Positions 35,429 to 45,929 of a stretch of 64,000 nt of DNA are shown here, piece after piece. Each line of letters starts with the position of its first letter. Position 1 is the first letter of the stretch. Below the pieces are notes generated by a model, which worked only from the letters and a program-made list of their open reading frames with translations, did not search any database and was not told where the DNA came from. The position numbers were made by a program, and so were the translations under genes. This DNA comes from Methylococcaceae bacterium (lineage in GTDB: Bacteria > Pseudomonadota > Gammaproteobacteria > Methylococcales > Methylomonadaceae), in contig JADKAL010000014.1 of the NCBI GenBank assembly GCA_016715325.1, positions 858,683-922,682 of the forward strand, in the 5' to 3' direction.

Positions 35429-36001
35429 TCAGTCTTTGGTTGCTTCAACTTGGATGGCGATTTTGACTTCATCGCCTACTTTCGGCACATATTTGTCCAC
35501 TCCAAAATCGGAACGCTTGATTATGGTGGTGGCATTCGCACCGCAAGTGTTTTTCATGGCAATCAAGTTCATCCCGCAATAAAAATGGTCGATAGTCAGG
35601 TGCACGGGTTTTGATATACCGTGTAGGGTCATGATGCCGTCTGCGGCGACCAGTTGGTCTTTGTTAAAGCTGAGCTTTTCCGACACAAAGGTAATCTTTG
35701 GGTAACGGGCAGCATCTAGGAATTCATTGCTGCGTAAATGCTTTTCCAAATCGGCAAGCCCGGTGCTGATGGAAGCCGTTTCGATAAAAATATAGATTTT
35801 CCCTTTTCCCAATTCATGTTCAAGAAAGATTTTACCGCTGGTCTTATCAAAGCGCCCACGTTGGATTGAAAACCCCAGATGGCTAATCTCAAAACTGGGA
35901 AAAGTATGCTTAGGGTCAACAGTGTAAGAAGAAGGGGCGGCAAGGGTAGAAAGGCTTAACGTGCTGCCTAAAATCAGCGCAAAGACCGTTGTTTTAATCA
36001 T
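35429..36001 (-). CDS. YceI-family periplasmic isoprenoid-binding protein
   Basis: 190 residues with signal peptide (cleaved after STLAAP). YceI lipocalin-like barrel: SYTVDPKHTFPSFEISHLGFSIQRGRF start, SEFL-type segment as LRSNEFLDAARYPKITF, GIMTLHGISKPVHLTID, and CGMNLIAMKNTCGANA ... IIKRSDFGVDKYVP. Binds long isoprenoids such as ubiquinone precursors. First gene of the operon; promoter in 36002-36230. Confidence 0.93.
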   Translation of the reverse strand: MIKTTVFALILGSTLSLSTLAAPSSYTVDPKHTFPSFEISHLGFSIQRGRFDKTSGKIFLEHELGKGKIYIFIETASISTGLADLEKHLRSNEFLDAARYPKITFVSEKLSFNKDQLVAADGIMTLHGISKPVHLTIDHFYCGMNLIAMKNTCGANATTIIKRSDFGVDKYVPKVGDEVKIAIQVEATKD

Positions 36002-36233
36002 GGCCTCGACCTTAAAATGTCCCTGCTTGGGGTTGTTGTTTTATAAAAATTATAAAAACAGTTTCATACATTATGACAATTACTCGCCAAGTTTGTTCAT
36101 GATCGGCTTTACCTAATGGCTGGCAACCATAATCGACCAAATCAAAACTTGTCTCCCGCTGAAATAGTCCCCCCTGAAAATCATACAACCTATTGATAAT
36201 AAGCTATAAAGAAGTCATTTAGCTGGGCAATAA

Positions 36234-36931
36234 TTGCAAAGAATTGATAAAAAACGGTTTAATTTCTTGCAATTATTGCCCGCCATGTTGCCTAAACGCC
36301 AAGAAACCGTCATTCAAAACGACTTGTTCAAAATAGCCCTTGCCGATTTGCTGAATCCACGCCACGAGCTTATCCTTCTCGCAGGGAAGATTGACTGGCA
36401 GGCGTTGGATAAGGCCTTCGGCGATTATTTCACCGACGGCAAAGGGGCCCCGCGCTGCCGACCCGGTTGATTGCAGGACTGCACTATCTGAAACACGCCT
36501 TCGGTCATTCCGACGAGGAAGTGGTTGCGCTATGGGTCGAAAATCCTTATTGGCAGTACCTCTGCGGCGAGCGTTTCTTCCAACACCGGCTGCCATGCCA
36601 CCCGACCTCGCTTACCAAGTGGCGCAAGCGGATCGGCAAGGCCGGTTGCGAATGGTTGCTGTCGATGACCATTCAAGCGGGCATGGACACCCAAACTGTC
36701 AATCCCAAAGACTTCCAGTCGGTCACGGTGGACAGCACTGTGCAAGAAAAGGCCGTTACTTACCCAACCGACGGCAAGCTGTACGAGCGTTGCCGTCAGC
36801 ATCTGGTTCGACTGGCTGACCGGCACGGCCTCAAGCTACGGCAGAACTACAGTCGTAAAGCGCCCTATCTGCTGTTGATGGCCAACCGTTACCACAGTGC
36901 CAAGCAGATGAAGCCTAAGCGTAAGGTGTAA
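36234..36931 (+). pseudogene. IS5-family transposase, frameshifted and truncated
   Basis: N-terminal helix (LFKIALADLLNPRHELILLAGKIDW), a frame change at about 36468, then LIAGLHYLKHAFGHSDEEVVALW and VTVDSTVQEKAVTYPTDGK, the first Asp region of IS5 DDE transposases. Ends abruptly at KPKRKV; the C-terminal half with the other catalytic residues is replaced by an IS3 fragment. Confidence 0.85.
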
Positions 36932-36941
36932 TGATCAAATA

Positions 36942-37103
36942 AAACCGGACACTTTTTTAGACAGCCTTCCTATATAAATCCCGCTCATATTGCAACGGGG
37001 ATTGATAACCTAATTTTGAATGAGATCGTTTTCCGTTGTAAAAAGCCAAATAATCGATAATACTCAGTTTGGCTGATGCTTTAGTCCTAAATTTTTCATA
37101 ATT
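36942..37103 (-). mobile_element. IS3-family end fragment
   Basis: CCGGACACTTTTTTAGAC end and the C-terminal codons of orfB (INYEKFRTKASAKLSIIDYL ... YERDLYRKAV), closely related to 20824-20990. Cut off by the IS630 element at about 37100. Shows the truncated IS5, IS3 and IS630 inserted into one another. Confidence 0.85.
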
Positions 37104-38130
37104 TATTGACCCGGCTCTTAGAAGTTTTAAGCGGCATATTTGACCCTGTTTCCTGAAAGAAGCTACGTATGCGTTCGGGATTAGATTTAAGCATGTCCAT
37201 ATGTTGTTGGGTGGCATCGCGTAATTTGGCTTTGGTCTTGACCGGTACTTTTTTGCCGATGGCTTGTTTGAGGCCTGCATTCAGACGTTCTTCGGGATTG
37301 AGCTCGGGACTGTAACTGGGCAGGTAGAATACTTCGATTTTATCGGTGCGCTCCGCCAGCCATGCCTTGACTGGCTTGGGAGTGGTGAACCCGTAAGTTG
37401 TCCAGGATCAGGAATACTTTCTTGTCGGCGTCCTTGATTAGGGCGTCCAGGAATTCGATTAGCTTATCGGCGTTGAAGTTGTCGTCAATGATCATCCAAA
37501 GGGTCTTACCTTGGTTAGTGACGGTCGCGATCATCGACAGCTTCTCGCGCTTGCCCGCGTGAACGTAGCTGACAGGCGTCTTGCCTGAAGGCGCATACCC
37601 CGGCCACGAACGTCGGTGTTGCTGAGCGCGGTCTCATCACCCCAATGAATCTCGCCGCCTTCGGCCTTGGCCTGAGTAGCAATCGCAGGGTAATGCTCGT
37701 CTAGCCAAGCTTGGACGGCCTCGGGGCGTTGCTCGTAGGCTTTTTTGATAGGCTTTTGCGGCGTAAAACCCCAGCGCTTGAGGTATTTGCCCACCGTCCG
37801 CTCTGACAGTTTGAGATCACATGCTTGTTCGATCAGTTGTGCCACCGCTGAGCGGCGCCACAGGTAAAAGTCCAGCTTCATCTGCTCGGGGCGTTTATCG
37901 ATGATGGCACGCTGAATCAGCTGTTCTTGCTCGTCACTGAGCAGTCTGCCTCGCCCGGATTCCCGACCCCGACCAGCGGGCCGTATCCCAGACCAGCCTC
38001 CTTGTTCGAACAGGTCAGTCACCGTCCTCACCGTGGGGTAACTTAAGCCTACCATAGCGACTATCTGCATCACCTTAATGCCCTTTGCTTTGTAAGCGTT
38101 CGATTTTTCCATCTTAACAAAACGATACAA
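37096..38130 (-). pseudogene. IS630-family transposase, two frameshifts
   Basis: About 345 codons. N-terminal helix-turn-helix (VMQIVAMVGLSYPTVRTVTDLF), first Asp in EIHWGDETALSNTDVRG, frame change near 37555, then LWMIIDDNFNADKLIEFLDALI with second Asp in LILDNLRVHHS, another change near 37375, then SYSPELNPEERLNAGLK with catalytic Glu, ending TSKSRVNKL at 37096. DDE set complete but reading frame broken. Confidence 0.88.
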
Positions 38131-38167
38131 AGTCATCATGCTATTTATCTTTTGATGGAAGAAAGAA

Positions 38168-38455
38168 ATGGCCTTAACGAACCGCTGGAAACAGCACATT
38201 GAACTGTGGCAAAACAGCGGCCTGACACAAGCAGGCTATTGCGAACGGGAAGGTTTGAACCGCAAAACCTTTTCAGCCCGTTTATATGAATATCGTAGCA
38301 GACGATCGCCCACACCACCGGTGTTAATACCGATACAGGTTGAAGCGATGGTAACGGGCCAAATCGTCTTGCACCATGCCAAAGGCCACCGGTTGGAATT
38401 ACCGGCATCCGTGTCGGTTTCATGGCTGGGCGAGCTGCTTAGGTGTCTGGACTAA
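38168..38455 (+). CDS. IS66 accessory protein TnpA
   Basis: 95 residues. IS66 OrfA: WKQHIELWQNSGLTQAGYCEREGLNRKTFSARLYEYR, a helix-turn-helix protein required together with TnpB and TnpC. Overlaps TnpB by 13 bases, the usual IS66 coupling. Confidence 0.85.
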   Translation: MALTNRWKQHIELWQNSGLTQAGYCEREGLNRKTFSARLYEYRSRRSPTPPVLIPIQVEAMVTGQIVLHHAKGHRLELPASVSVSWLGELLRCLD

Positions 38456-38793
38456 TACCGACCCCAGACCGGATTTGGCTGGCAGTATCGCCGGTTGACA
38501 TGCGCCGTGGCATTGACGGATTATCGACGATTGTCCAGCAGTCCTTGGGGCAATCGCCCTGTGCGGGATCGGTGTTTGTGTTTAGGAACCGACCGGGCAA
38601 CAGGTTACGGCTATTGGCGTGGGACGGGAACGGCGTTTGGCTTAGCCACCGCCGCCTGCACCGTGGTTGTTTCGTATGGCCCACCGTCAATGCCCCCTGT
38701 TTTTCGATCAGCGAAGCGCAATGGCAATGGCTGGTTGCCGGGGTGGATTGGCAACGTTTGTCGGCACTGCCACAGGCCCATTGGCAAGTTTGA
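38443..38793 (+). CDS. IS66 accessory protein TnpB
   Basis: 116 residues from GTG 38443. IS66 Orf2: PDRIWLAVSPVDMRRGIDGL, GSVFVFRNRPGNRLRLLAWDGNGVWL. Normal length. A direct partner of the truncated TnpC that follows. Confidence 0.88.
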   Translation: MSGLIPTPDRIWLAVSPVDMRRGIDGLSTIVQQSLGQSPCAGSVFVFRNRPGNRLRLLAWDGNGVWLSHRRLHRGCFVWPTVNAPCFSISEAQWQWLVAGVDWQRLSALPQAHWQV

Positions 38794-38856
38794 AAGCGTG
38801 GTTCTAGTTATATAAACCCAGCAATAATAAGGCTTACAGAGGATTTGTAGGGTATA

Positions 38857-39420
38857 ATGCAGCCCATGAATCCATTCGTCAAACTTGATCATTTGGACAT
38901 CAATGCCGCCGCCAAAACCCAGGTGGCGGAGATCATTCAAGCACTGTTTGAGCAGGCGCAACAGGATGCTGCGGCACTTCAGTCCAAAGAGCTCGAACTT
39001 CAGGCAAAGGATGCCGAGCTTAAAGCCAAAGCCGCTGAAATTCAATTCAAAGACCAAAAAATCCAAGCGCTGAGCCATGAGTTGGCGCATATTCGGCGAC
39101 TCCGCTATGGGGTCAAGAGCGAAGCCTTGTCACCGTTGCAGCGGGATGTGTTCGAGGAAACGGTTAATACCGACCTTGCGGCCTTCGAAGCGGAAATCGA
39201 GCAATTGGCCGACGCCCAAATCAATACCACTGTAACCAAAGTCAAACGCCCGCGAGCGGGTCGCCAACCTTTGTCTGATCATCTGCCACGGATCGAACAC
39301 CGCCACGAGCCTGAATCTTGCACCTGCGGGCAATGTGGCAGTGAACTGGTCAAGATTGGCGAAGACATCACCGAACAATTGGACGTTGAGCCAGCCAAGT
39401 TCTCAATGCCGTTAAGTTAA
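38857..39420 (+). pseudogene. IS66 transposase TnpC, truncated
   Basis: 187 residues of a normally about 500-residue protein. Coiled-coil leader (LQSKELELQAKDAELKAKAAEIQ), IRRLRYGVKSEAL, and the zinc-finger ESCTCGQCGSEL ... DITEQLDVEPAKF. The catalytic domain is lost where the IS4-type element begins at about 39408. Confidence 0.9.
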
Positions 39421-39423
39421 GGC

Positions 39424-40213
39424 TCATTTATATTGCCTCCTGGGTTTGAGGTTGGGTCTTGACTTGGGTCGAGGCGCAGATCGCCCAGGTCGTTTTCGTT
39501 CCAGGGTTTTGGCGATGAGGTCCAGCAGGGTAGACAGTTCATCCGGGCCCAATGGGTTTAGCAGCCAGGCAAACAGGCGCAGCCTCAGACGGGCAAGGGT
39601 GTACGTCAGGTTGGGCTGGTAGCGTCCGGCCTTGTGTTCGGGCAGCGTTTGTTGCACGGAATGGGCGAAGGCTTCGGCCAAGTTGGCGGTAAGCAGCTTG
39701 GCGTAGAAGTCCTGGCGGATGGCTTCGGGCGATTCGCCGCTGAACTGCTCTACCGTCAAGCGTTGTTTGAGGCATTTGAAAGCCTCCTCGATTGACCAGC
39801 GGGCATGGTAAAGGCCTGCGAAGTCGTCAGCGGGATAATTTTCCGTGTCCAGCAAAGAGGTGACCAGGATTTGTTCGCTGCCGTTCTCAAGCCGTACCCG
39901 AATGAGGCGGAAAGTGACGGTATCGGGCAGGTTGTCAACCCCGACGGCGCGTGCGGCACGGCGGGTGTCGCGGCCAACGGCCCGCGTAATGACCTGATCG
40001 CTCGGGCCGCTGCCGGCAAAGGCGGTGACTTCCGCCCATTGCCCGCCATCGATACGTGCCAAGAAAGGCCGGCGCTGTTGCTGCAGCAGGGCGAACAGTC
40101 AGACCGAGGGGAAACCTCGGTCCAGAAGGAGCAGGTCATCGGACTGCAAGGCGGGCAACAACGGCAGCAACAGTTCGCGTTCGCCGCCGCGGTAGCCGGA
40201 CAGATTGGTGATG
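39424..40213 (-). pseudogene. IS4-family transposase, truncated with nonsense codon
   Basis: C-terminal two thirds of an IS4-type DDE transposase, with the Y-2-R-3-E-6-K signature in YHARWSIEEAFKCLKQRL. In-frame TGA at 40099-40101 interrupts GFPSV and LFALLQQQ. The N-terminus is cut at 40213 by the IS3 copy that follows. Basic C-terminal tail (KRPGRSAPRPKSRPNLKPRR). Confidence 0.85.
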
Positions 40214-41318
40214 TGGCTACACTAAACCGGACACATTCCTTAAAATACCTGAAAGGGGGAGTGAGTCAAAAATGAATCAAGAAAAACTGAAAATATATAC
40301 GGCTGAATTCAGGGAGTCAGCGGTAAAGCTAAGCCAACGAATCGGATAAGCCGATAGCCCATACTGCCAGGGATATTGGTGTGAATGAAAATACATTACA
40401 TACCTGGATCAGCAAATACAGTCGGCCTGTTAATAATGGTGGGGCAGTGCGCACTGACACCCATCTTTATGAAGAGCTGAAGCGCCTCAAAAAGAGATTG
40501 CCCTACTGACCGAAGAGCGTAATTTATTAAAAAGGCAGCAGCGTACTTTGCCAAGGAACAACGGTGAGGTACGCGTGGATCAAACAACAAGGCAACGAAT
40601 TCCCTGTAACCTCGATGTGTCGGTTTATGGATGTTTCCCGAAATGCTTATTTATGATTGGCTACACCGTAGCCCGACAGCGCGTGAACAGGCGGATGCAG
40701 AACTGGCTCCAGTCATCCAAGAAATCTTTACCAAGAGCCGTGCCACTTACGGTAACGACGCATTAGGCAATCGTTATTAAGACAAAATTTGTCGGTTGGT
40801 AGAGGTCGTATCGGCCGATTGATGAGTGCGACGGGGCTGGCCTGCAAGACCAAACGAAAATTCAAGGCGACCACGGATTCAAGCATAACCTGCCGGTCGC
40901 TGAAAATATTCTGGATCGACAGTTTACGGTACAAAAGCCCGACCAAGTTTACGTGGGCGACATCACCCATCCACACCAAAGAAGGTTGGCTGCTTGGCAG
41001 TGGTGATTGATTTGTTTTCCAGGCAAGTCGTCGGATGGTCTATGGCAGAACACATGTGCGCATCGCTGGTTAATGATGCCTTACTGATGGCACTCTGGAA
41101 ACGCAAGCCAGGGAAAGACTTAGTTATGGCATAGTGACCGTGGCAGCCTAATACGCTGCCACCAGCCATCGGAAGCTAATAAAGCATTTTGGCATCCGGC
41201 AGAGCATGAGCCGCAAAGGTAATTGTTGGGACAATGCCGTGTCAGAAAGCTTTTTCCACACCTTGAAAACAGAGTTGGTGCACCACCGTCATTATCAAAC
41301 CAGGACGGAAGCAAAGAT
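40212..41318 (+). mobile_element. IS3-family element copy A, 3' truncated
   Basis: Left end TGTGGCTACACTAAACCGGACAC. Contains orfA (MNQEKLKIYTAEF) and orfB with many single-base differences from copy B at 44688-45929, each disrupting the frame. Ends in GCAAAGATG at 41319 where it joins the ABC ATPase gene; right inverted repeat missing. Near-identity to copy B implies recent duplication. Confidence 0.88.
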
Positions 41319-42212
41319 GTCGCTAAAGAACAGTTTCTCTTCCAACGTTTTGCCGTGGCTCAATTGCCGGTATTGCCAGTGGTTGGCGCTAAGACACTGC
41401 ATCAGTTGCTGATCCATGCTGTGTTGCAGCACGGGGTCATATTCCACGATAAATTCATTCTTTTGGGGGTTGTTGACCTTTACAACACCTTCAATCGCCT
41501 GGAGCTTAGCCATCACTTCCTGTGCAGGGCAGTCTTCCGTTTGCAGGGTGATAAATCGGGTGGCAGACTGTTGTTCATTAATGCCAATCGTCTCTGGCTG
41601 CAAGACACCCTTTTCCAACAGTAATATCCGTCGGCATTGCCGGTCAAGCTCTGCCAGATCATGGGAGCTGATGACAAAAGTGGTTTCTGACGATTGTTTA
41701 GCAATAATTGTCCGGATCGTGCGGACATTAACCGGATCAAGACCGGCGGTGGGTTCATCCAGCAATATCAGCTCAGGTTTACCAATCAAGGCTTGGGCGA
41801 TCGCCACCCGTTTGGCCATACCATGGCTGAGTGCAGTCGGCTTTTCTTTAGCAGCTTCTGCCAATGAGACGGCTTCTAAAACCCGACTGGCTTCCAAGGT
41901 TGCTTGTGGTTTGGTCATGCCTTGTAAACGACCATAAAAGACCAGTTGCTCGGCTATAGTAAAACTGGGGTCTAATCGCGCATCCTGCGGGAGTGCCGAG
42001 ATTTTACCGATGAGTTCGGGTGCGCCGGGTGGATACCCGAACAGTTTAACGGTGCCATAGGTGGGAAGCAAGAACCCAGACAGGATATTAAGCAAGGTCG
42101 TCTTGCCTGCCCCATTAGGGCCGACCAAACCAATCGGCTCACCCGTCTCCAACTCAACATTGACATCGGAAAGCGCAGGTTTTCCCGAATAAACGAGGCT
42201 AGCTGGCGGCAT
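41295..42212 (-). CDS. ABC-2 exporter ATP-binding protein
   Basis: 305 residues. Walker [10 protein letters not shown], signature-like ALSHGMAKRVAIAQALIG (LSHGM in place of LSGGQ), Walker [14 protein letters not shown]-loop VISSHDLAELD. The expected N-terminus MKAPIIECRQL lies in another frame overlapping the permease stop; one base is missing near 42190 compared with the decayed copy at 62848, so translation may begin at the internal ATG 42212. The C-terminus is also altered: after LEEKLFFSD the normal stop is replaced by seven residues from the adjacent IS3. Powers export with the permease upstream (17 bases apart). Confidence 0.88.
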   Translation of the reverse strand: MPPASLVYSGKPALSDVNVELETGEPIGLVGPNGAGKTTLLNILSGFLLPTYGTVKLFGYPPGAPELIGKISALPQDARLDPSFTIAEQLVFYGRLQGMTKPQATLEASRVLEAVSLAEAAKEKPTALSHGMAKRVAIAQALIGKPELILLDEPTAGLDPVNVRTIRTIIAKQSSETTFVISSHDLAELDRQCRRILLLEKGVLQPETIGINEQQSATRFITLQTEDCPAQEVMAKLQAIEGVVKVNNPQKNEFIVEYDPVLQHSMDQQLMQCLSANHWQYRQLSHGKTLEEKLFFSDIFASVLV

Positions 42213-42228
42213 TCAATGATCGGAGCCT

Positions 42229-43050
42229 TCATAAGGCTTGCCTCGCCATGATCCAACGTCCCAAGGCCAGTAACACAACGCTCTGTAAGAGCGGGATATA
42301 GGCCAATCGCAGCGTTTGCCATTCTGAAAGTTGCGCCAGGTCAGATAATTGATTGCCGGGAATCAGATATTTAAAAACATCAAGGACTGGCAAATAGTAA
42401 GCAAAACCGCTGATGATTCCTGCCAGGAACGTCCAGATCAGGATCGCCCAGAGGGTCGCTTGCCGAGCCGATTTAACCTTGGCGGATAAGGCCGCCATCA
42501 AGGCGGTAAACGGGAGAACCGCTAGCGTTACATTCACAATAATGACGGGCAAGCCCAGCAATGCTGGAATAAATTGGGAGGCATCACGGAAGAGAACCAA
42601 GGCAAGGACACTGATGGCGGTTGCAGTAATTAATAGTGCCTGGACTGCCATTGCACCGGCAAACCGGCCAAAGAACAGGCTATCGCGGCTACTCCGCAAG
42701 ACGATAAAACGTAAGGTGCCGCGCTCACGGTCAGCGCTGGTTTGGTCGGCAGCCACCGTAATGCTCAACATCGGGAAGATAAGCAGCGCAAATTGCCAAT
42801 ACACGCCGAATTCAGGGATCGGCCAAAGTTGCAATGAGCCAAAACCGATAAAGTCCAAAAAGCCGGAATTGTGCTGGAGGCCTTTTCCTTGCACCAACAG
42901 GTCACTGAGAAATCGGAGTGGATACAGCAGGATAAAATACCAAACAATCCCAAAGGTCACCACTGACAACAAGCCTTTGCGCGTCGCAAAACCGCGTTTG
43001 AGTTCAAACTGGCTGATGAGCAAGACTTGCTTGAACTTACTAGGGGGCAT
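42229..43050 (-). CDS. ABC-2 type transporter permease
   Basis: 273 residues, six predicted membrane helices. Short cytosolic start (KFKQVLLISQFELKRGF), helix 1 WYFILLYPLRFL, conserved DQTSADRERGTLRFIVLRSSRDSLFFGRF after helix 2 (the cytosolic coupling region of NosY-like permeases), and C-terminal [17 protein letters not shown]. Upstream of the ATPase in the same operon. Resembles the NosY/CcmB-like ABC-2 family; substrate unknown. A broken duplicate lies at 62023-62851. Confidence 0.88.
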   Translation of the reverse strand: MPPSKFKQVLLISQFELKRGFATRKGLLSVVTFGIVWYFILLYPLRFLSDLLVQGKGLQHNSGFLDFIGFGSLQLWPIPEFGVYWQFALLIFPMLSITVAADQTSADRERGTLRFIVLRSSRDSLFFGRFAGAMAVQALLITATAISVLALVLFRDASQFIPALLGLPVIIVNVTLAVLPFTALMAALSAKVKSARQATLWAILIWTFLAGIISGFAYYLPVLDVFKYLIPGNQLSDLAQLSEWQTLRLAYIPLLQSVVLLALGRWIMARQAL

Positions 43051-43333
43051 TGTTTTACCATGTCCAAAGAGTGATCTCTACCTTAACACCAAAGCCAAAA
43101 AAATTAAAAAGCCACTTGTCCTGACTCCAATGATCGTTGGCTGTTAGGCATTACCTTTCTTGAATAGTAAACGGTTTTTCCATCTTCCACTTTTTTTCTG
43201 TGATACGTTTCATTATCTAAGCCCGTGTTGTGCTAAATTCACTATTGATCTGTAATAAGCTGAAGTAAAATCATAATTTGGCATGAAATTAACGACCTAA
43301 AACCTTGCCCAAACACTTTTTCGGGGAGAGCGC

Positions 43334-44499
43334 ATGGCAGACATTTTCTTAAGTTATGCCCGTGAAGACATAAAAAAGGCAGGAATGTTGGCAAATGCCT
43401 TGGAAAACCAAGGCTGGACCGTGTTTTGGGACAGGACTTCATTGCTGGCAGGGCAAGATTTTGAAGCCGTCATTCATCAGGCCATCCAGCAAGCGGGCTG
43501 TATGGTCGTCGCCTGGTCACAAGCCTCCACGCAATCCAATTGGGTGAGGGGCGAAGCGGGCATAGCTGGTGAGCGTAACGTTCTGGTACCCATCCTCTTT
43601 GAACCCGTCGAACCCCCGATCGCGTTCCGTTCGCTGCATACCGAAAACCTGGCTGACTGGGACGGGGAGACAGACGCACCGGACTTTTTGAAACTGTGTA
43701 AGGCCATTAATGAACGCATTACGGCTAATACGGACACAGGCACGAGTCCCACGCCGTCAATACGACTTCAAACAAGGCAAAGAGAACGCAAAACCCAATT
43801 CCTTAAAGCGATTCTTCAGTAATGTGTGGGATTGGTTTTCCGTTACCAAACATCAGCAAAGCTGGCGTTTATTGGCGGCGGGTTAAGTATAGTCATTGCC
43901 GGGGCTGGCAAGCCTATCAATACATTTCTAATAAACCGAATGTGGAAGTTAATATGGATGCGCCAGTATCGCGCTTAAGGTGGGAGTAGCACAAACTTTT
44001 GGAATCCGAACCGACAAATGGAATATAGGGATGAGTTACGGCTTTCTTTGTCTTTCAGGTATATGGGCACGACACCTGTGCTTATCGAGGCAGAGCGAGT
44101 GTTAATGGATGTGAATGGACAAAAATCAACATGGGGAGGGTTTTATGAGGCGGACAATGCCCTTTTGCCAACGCCCCAATTGAAGACCAAATTCAAGCAC
44201 ACAGAACCCACCTTTTATCTTTTGCGCTCTCTGACCGCAATCCAATCGTAACAAAGACGATTGACTTTGTCCCTATCGACCATCCAGACCCTTTAAAATC
44301 TGGAATCTATAAATGTAGACTTCAAGTCAAATATAATGCTTCGAAGGAATGGTTGAACGTGGCTAATTTTTCGTTCACTGTTCCCGCAAATTTTAAATTG
44401 TCTGGGCGAGATCCTTCCGGCGTTGAATTTTATCGCTTCGACTACTGGCAAGTATTTGAAATAGTGTATGCGTCCGAACCGGTCGTCTTAAAATTTTAG
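43334..44499 (+). pseudogene. TIR-transmembrane-beta domain protein, frameshifted
   Basis: Residues 1-140 are a TIR domain (ADIFLSYAREDIKKAGMLANALENQGWTVFWDRTSLLAG, VAWSQASTQSNWVRGEAG), the WxxxE-type region suggesting NAD hydrolase ability. The chain then changes frame at about 43745, giving FSNVWDWFSVTKHQQSWRLLAAG and a membrane helix LSIVIAGAGWQAYQYI after another change near 43880, then a beta-rich C-terminal domain (RDELRLSLSFRYMGTTPVLIEAERVLMD ... FSFTVPANFKLSGRDPSG) with one further change near 44245, stop at 44499. About 385 residues when joined: a TIR-TM receptor-like protein. Confidence 0.75.
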
Positions 44500-44532
44500 C
44501 TAAATTCGATCATGCTCTGCTATTTAGCAGAG

Positions 44533-44687
44533 GCAGAGACAATGGCGGTGAATGAAGAATGGCGGGCGCACATAGAAGCATGGCAAAGCAGCGGTTTAAG
44601 GCAGACGGAGTATTGCCGGCAGCATCAACTCAACTATAACAGCTTCATCACCCGACTGTCCGAGTACCGGAAGACACGGGATGATGA
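44533..44687 (+). pseudogene. IS66 TnpA fragment
   Basis: MAVNEEWRAHIEAWQSSGLRQTEYCRQHQLNYNSFITRLSEYRK, the first 50 residues of an IS66 TnpA different from that at 38168. Cut at 44687 by IS3 copy B. Confidence 0.8.
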
Positions 44688-45929
44688 TGTGGCTACACTA
44701 AACCGGACACATTCCTTAAAATACCTGAAAGGGGGAGTGAGTCAAAAATGAATCAAGAAAAACCGAAAATATATACGGCTGAATTCAGGGGGTCAGCGGT
44801 AAAAGCTAGCCAACGAATCGGATAAGCCGATAGCCCATATTGCCAAGGGATATTGGTGTGAATGAAAATACATTACATACCTGGATCAGCAAATACAGTC
44901 GGCCTGTTAATAATGGTGGGCAGTGCGCACTGACACCCATCTTTATGAAGAGCTGAAGCGCCTCAAAAAGAGGTTGCCCAACTGACCGAAGAGCGTAATT
45001 TATTAAAAGGCAGCAGCGTACTTTGCCAAGGAACAACGGTGAGGTACGCGTGGATCAAACAACAAGGCAACGAATTCCCTGTAACCTCGATGTGTCGGTT
45101 TATGGATGTTTCCCAGAAATGCTTATTATGATTGGCTACACCGTAGCCCGACAGCGCGTGAACAGGCGGATGCAGAACTGGCTCCAGTCATCCAAGAAAT
45201 CTTTACCAAGAGCCGTGCCACTTACGGTACACGACGCATTAGGCAATCGTTATTAAGACAAAATTTGTCGGTTGGTAGAGGTCGTATCGGCCGATTGATG
45301 GTGCGGCAGGGCTGGCCTGCAAGACCAAACGAAAATTCAAGGCGACCACGGATTCCAAGCATAACCTGCCGGTCGCTGAAAATATTCTGGATCGACAGTT
45401 TACGGTACAAAAGCCCGACCAAGTTTACGTGGGCGACATCACCTACATCCACACCAAAGAAGGTTGGCTGTACTTGGCAGTGGTGATTGATTTGTTTTCC
45501 AGGCAAGTCGTCGGATGGTCTATGGCAGAACACATGTGCGCATCGCTGGTTAATGATGCCTTACTGATGGCACTCTGGAAACGCAAGCCAGGGAAAGACT
45601 TGTTATGGCATAGTGACCGTGGCAGCCAATACGCTGCCACCAGCCATCGGAAGCTAATAAAGCATTTTGGCATCCGGCAGAGCATGAGCCGCAAAGGTAA
45701 TTGTTGGGACAATGCCGTGTCAGAAAGCGTTTTCCACACCTTGAAAACAGAGTTGGTGCACCACCGTCATTATCAAACCAGGACGGAAGCAAAGATGGAA
45801 ATATTCGAATACATCGAGGTATTCTATAATCGGGAACGGTTACATTCCGCCAATAACTATTGCTCGCCAGTGGACTATGAAATGCAGTTTAAATCTGCTT
45901 AACCTTGTGTCCGGAAAAGTGTTGACACA
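44688..45929 (+). mobile_element. IS3-family element copy B, near complete
   Basis: Ends pair as TGTGGCTACACTAAACCGGACAC and, inward from the right, TGTGTCAACACTTTTCCGGACAC. orfA and first half of orfB are frameshifted; orfB from 45429 is open for 157 codons with [15 protein letters not shown] (Asp), [16 protein letters not shown] (Asp), [18 protein letters not shown] (Glu), ending [10 protein letters not shown]. Flanks TGA and TCA do not match, so no target duplication is visible and the copy may have arrived by recombination. Confidence 0.88.

Noticed and set aside
36957..37280. 107-codon frame joining IS630 tail and IS3 end
   Set aside because: Chimeric frame across an insertion junction; each half belongs to a different transposase.
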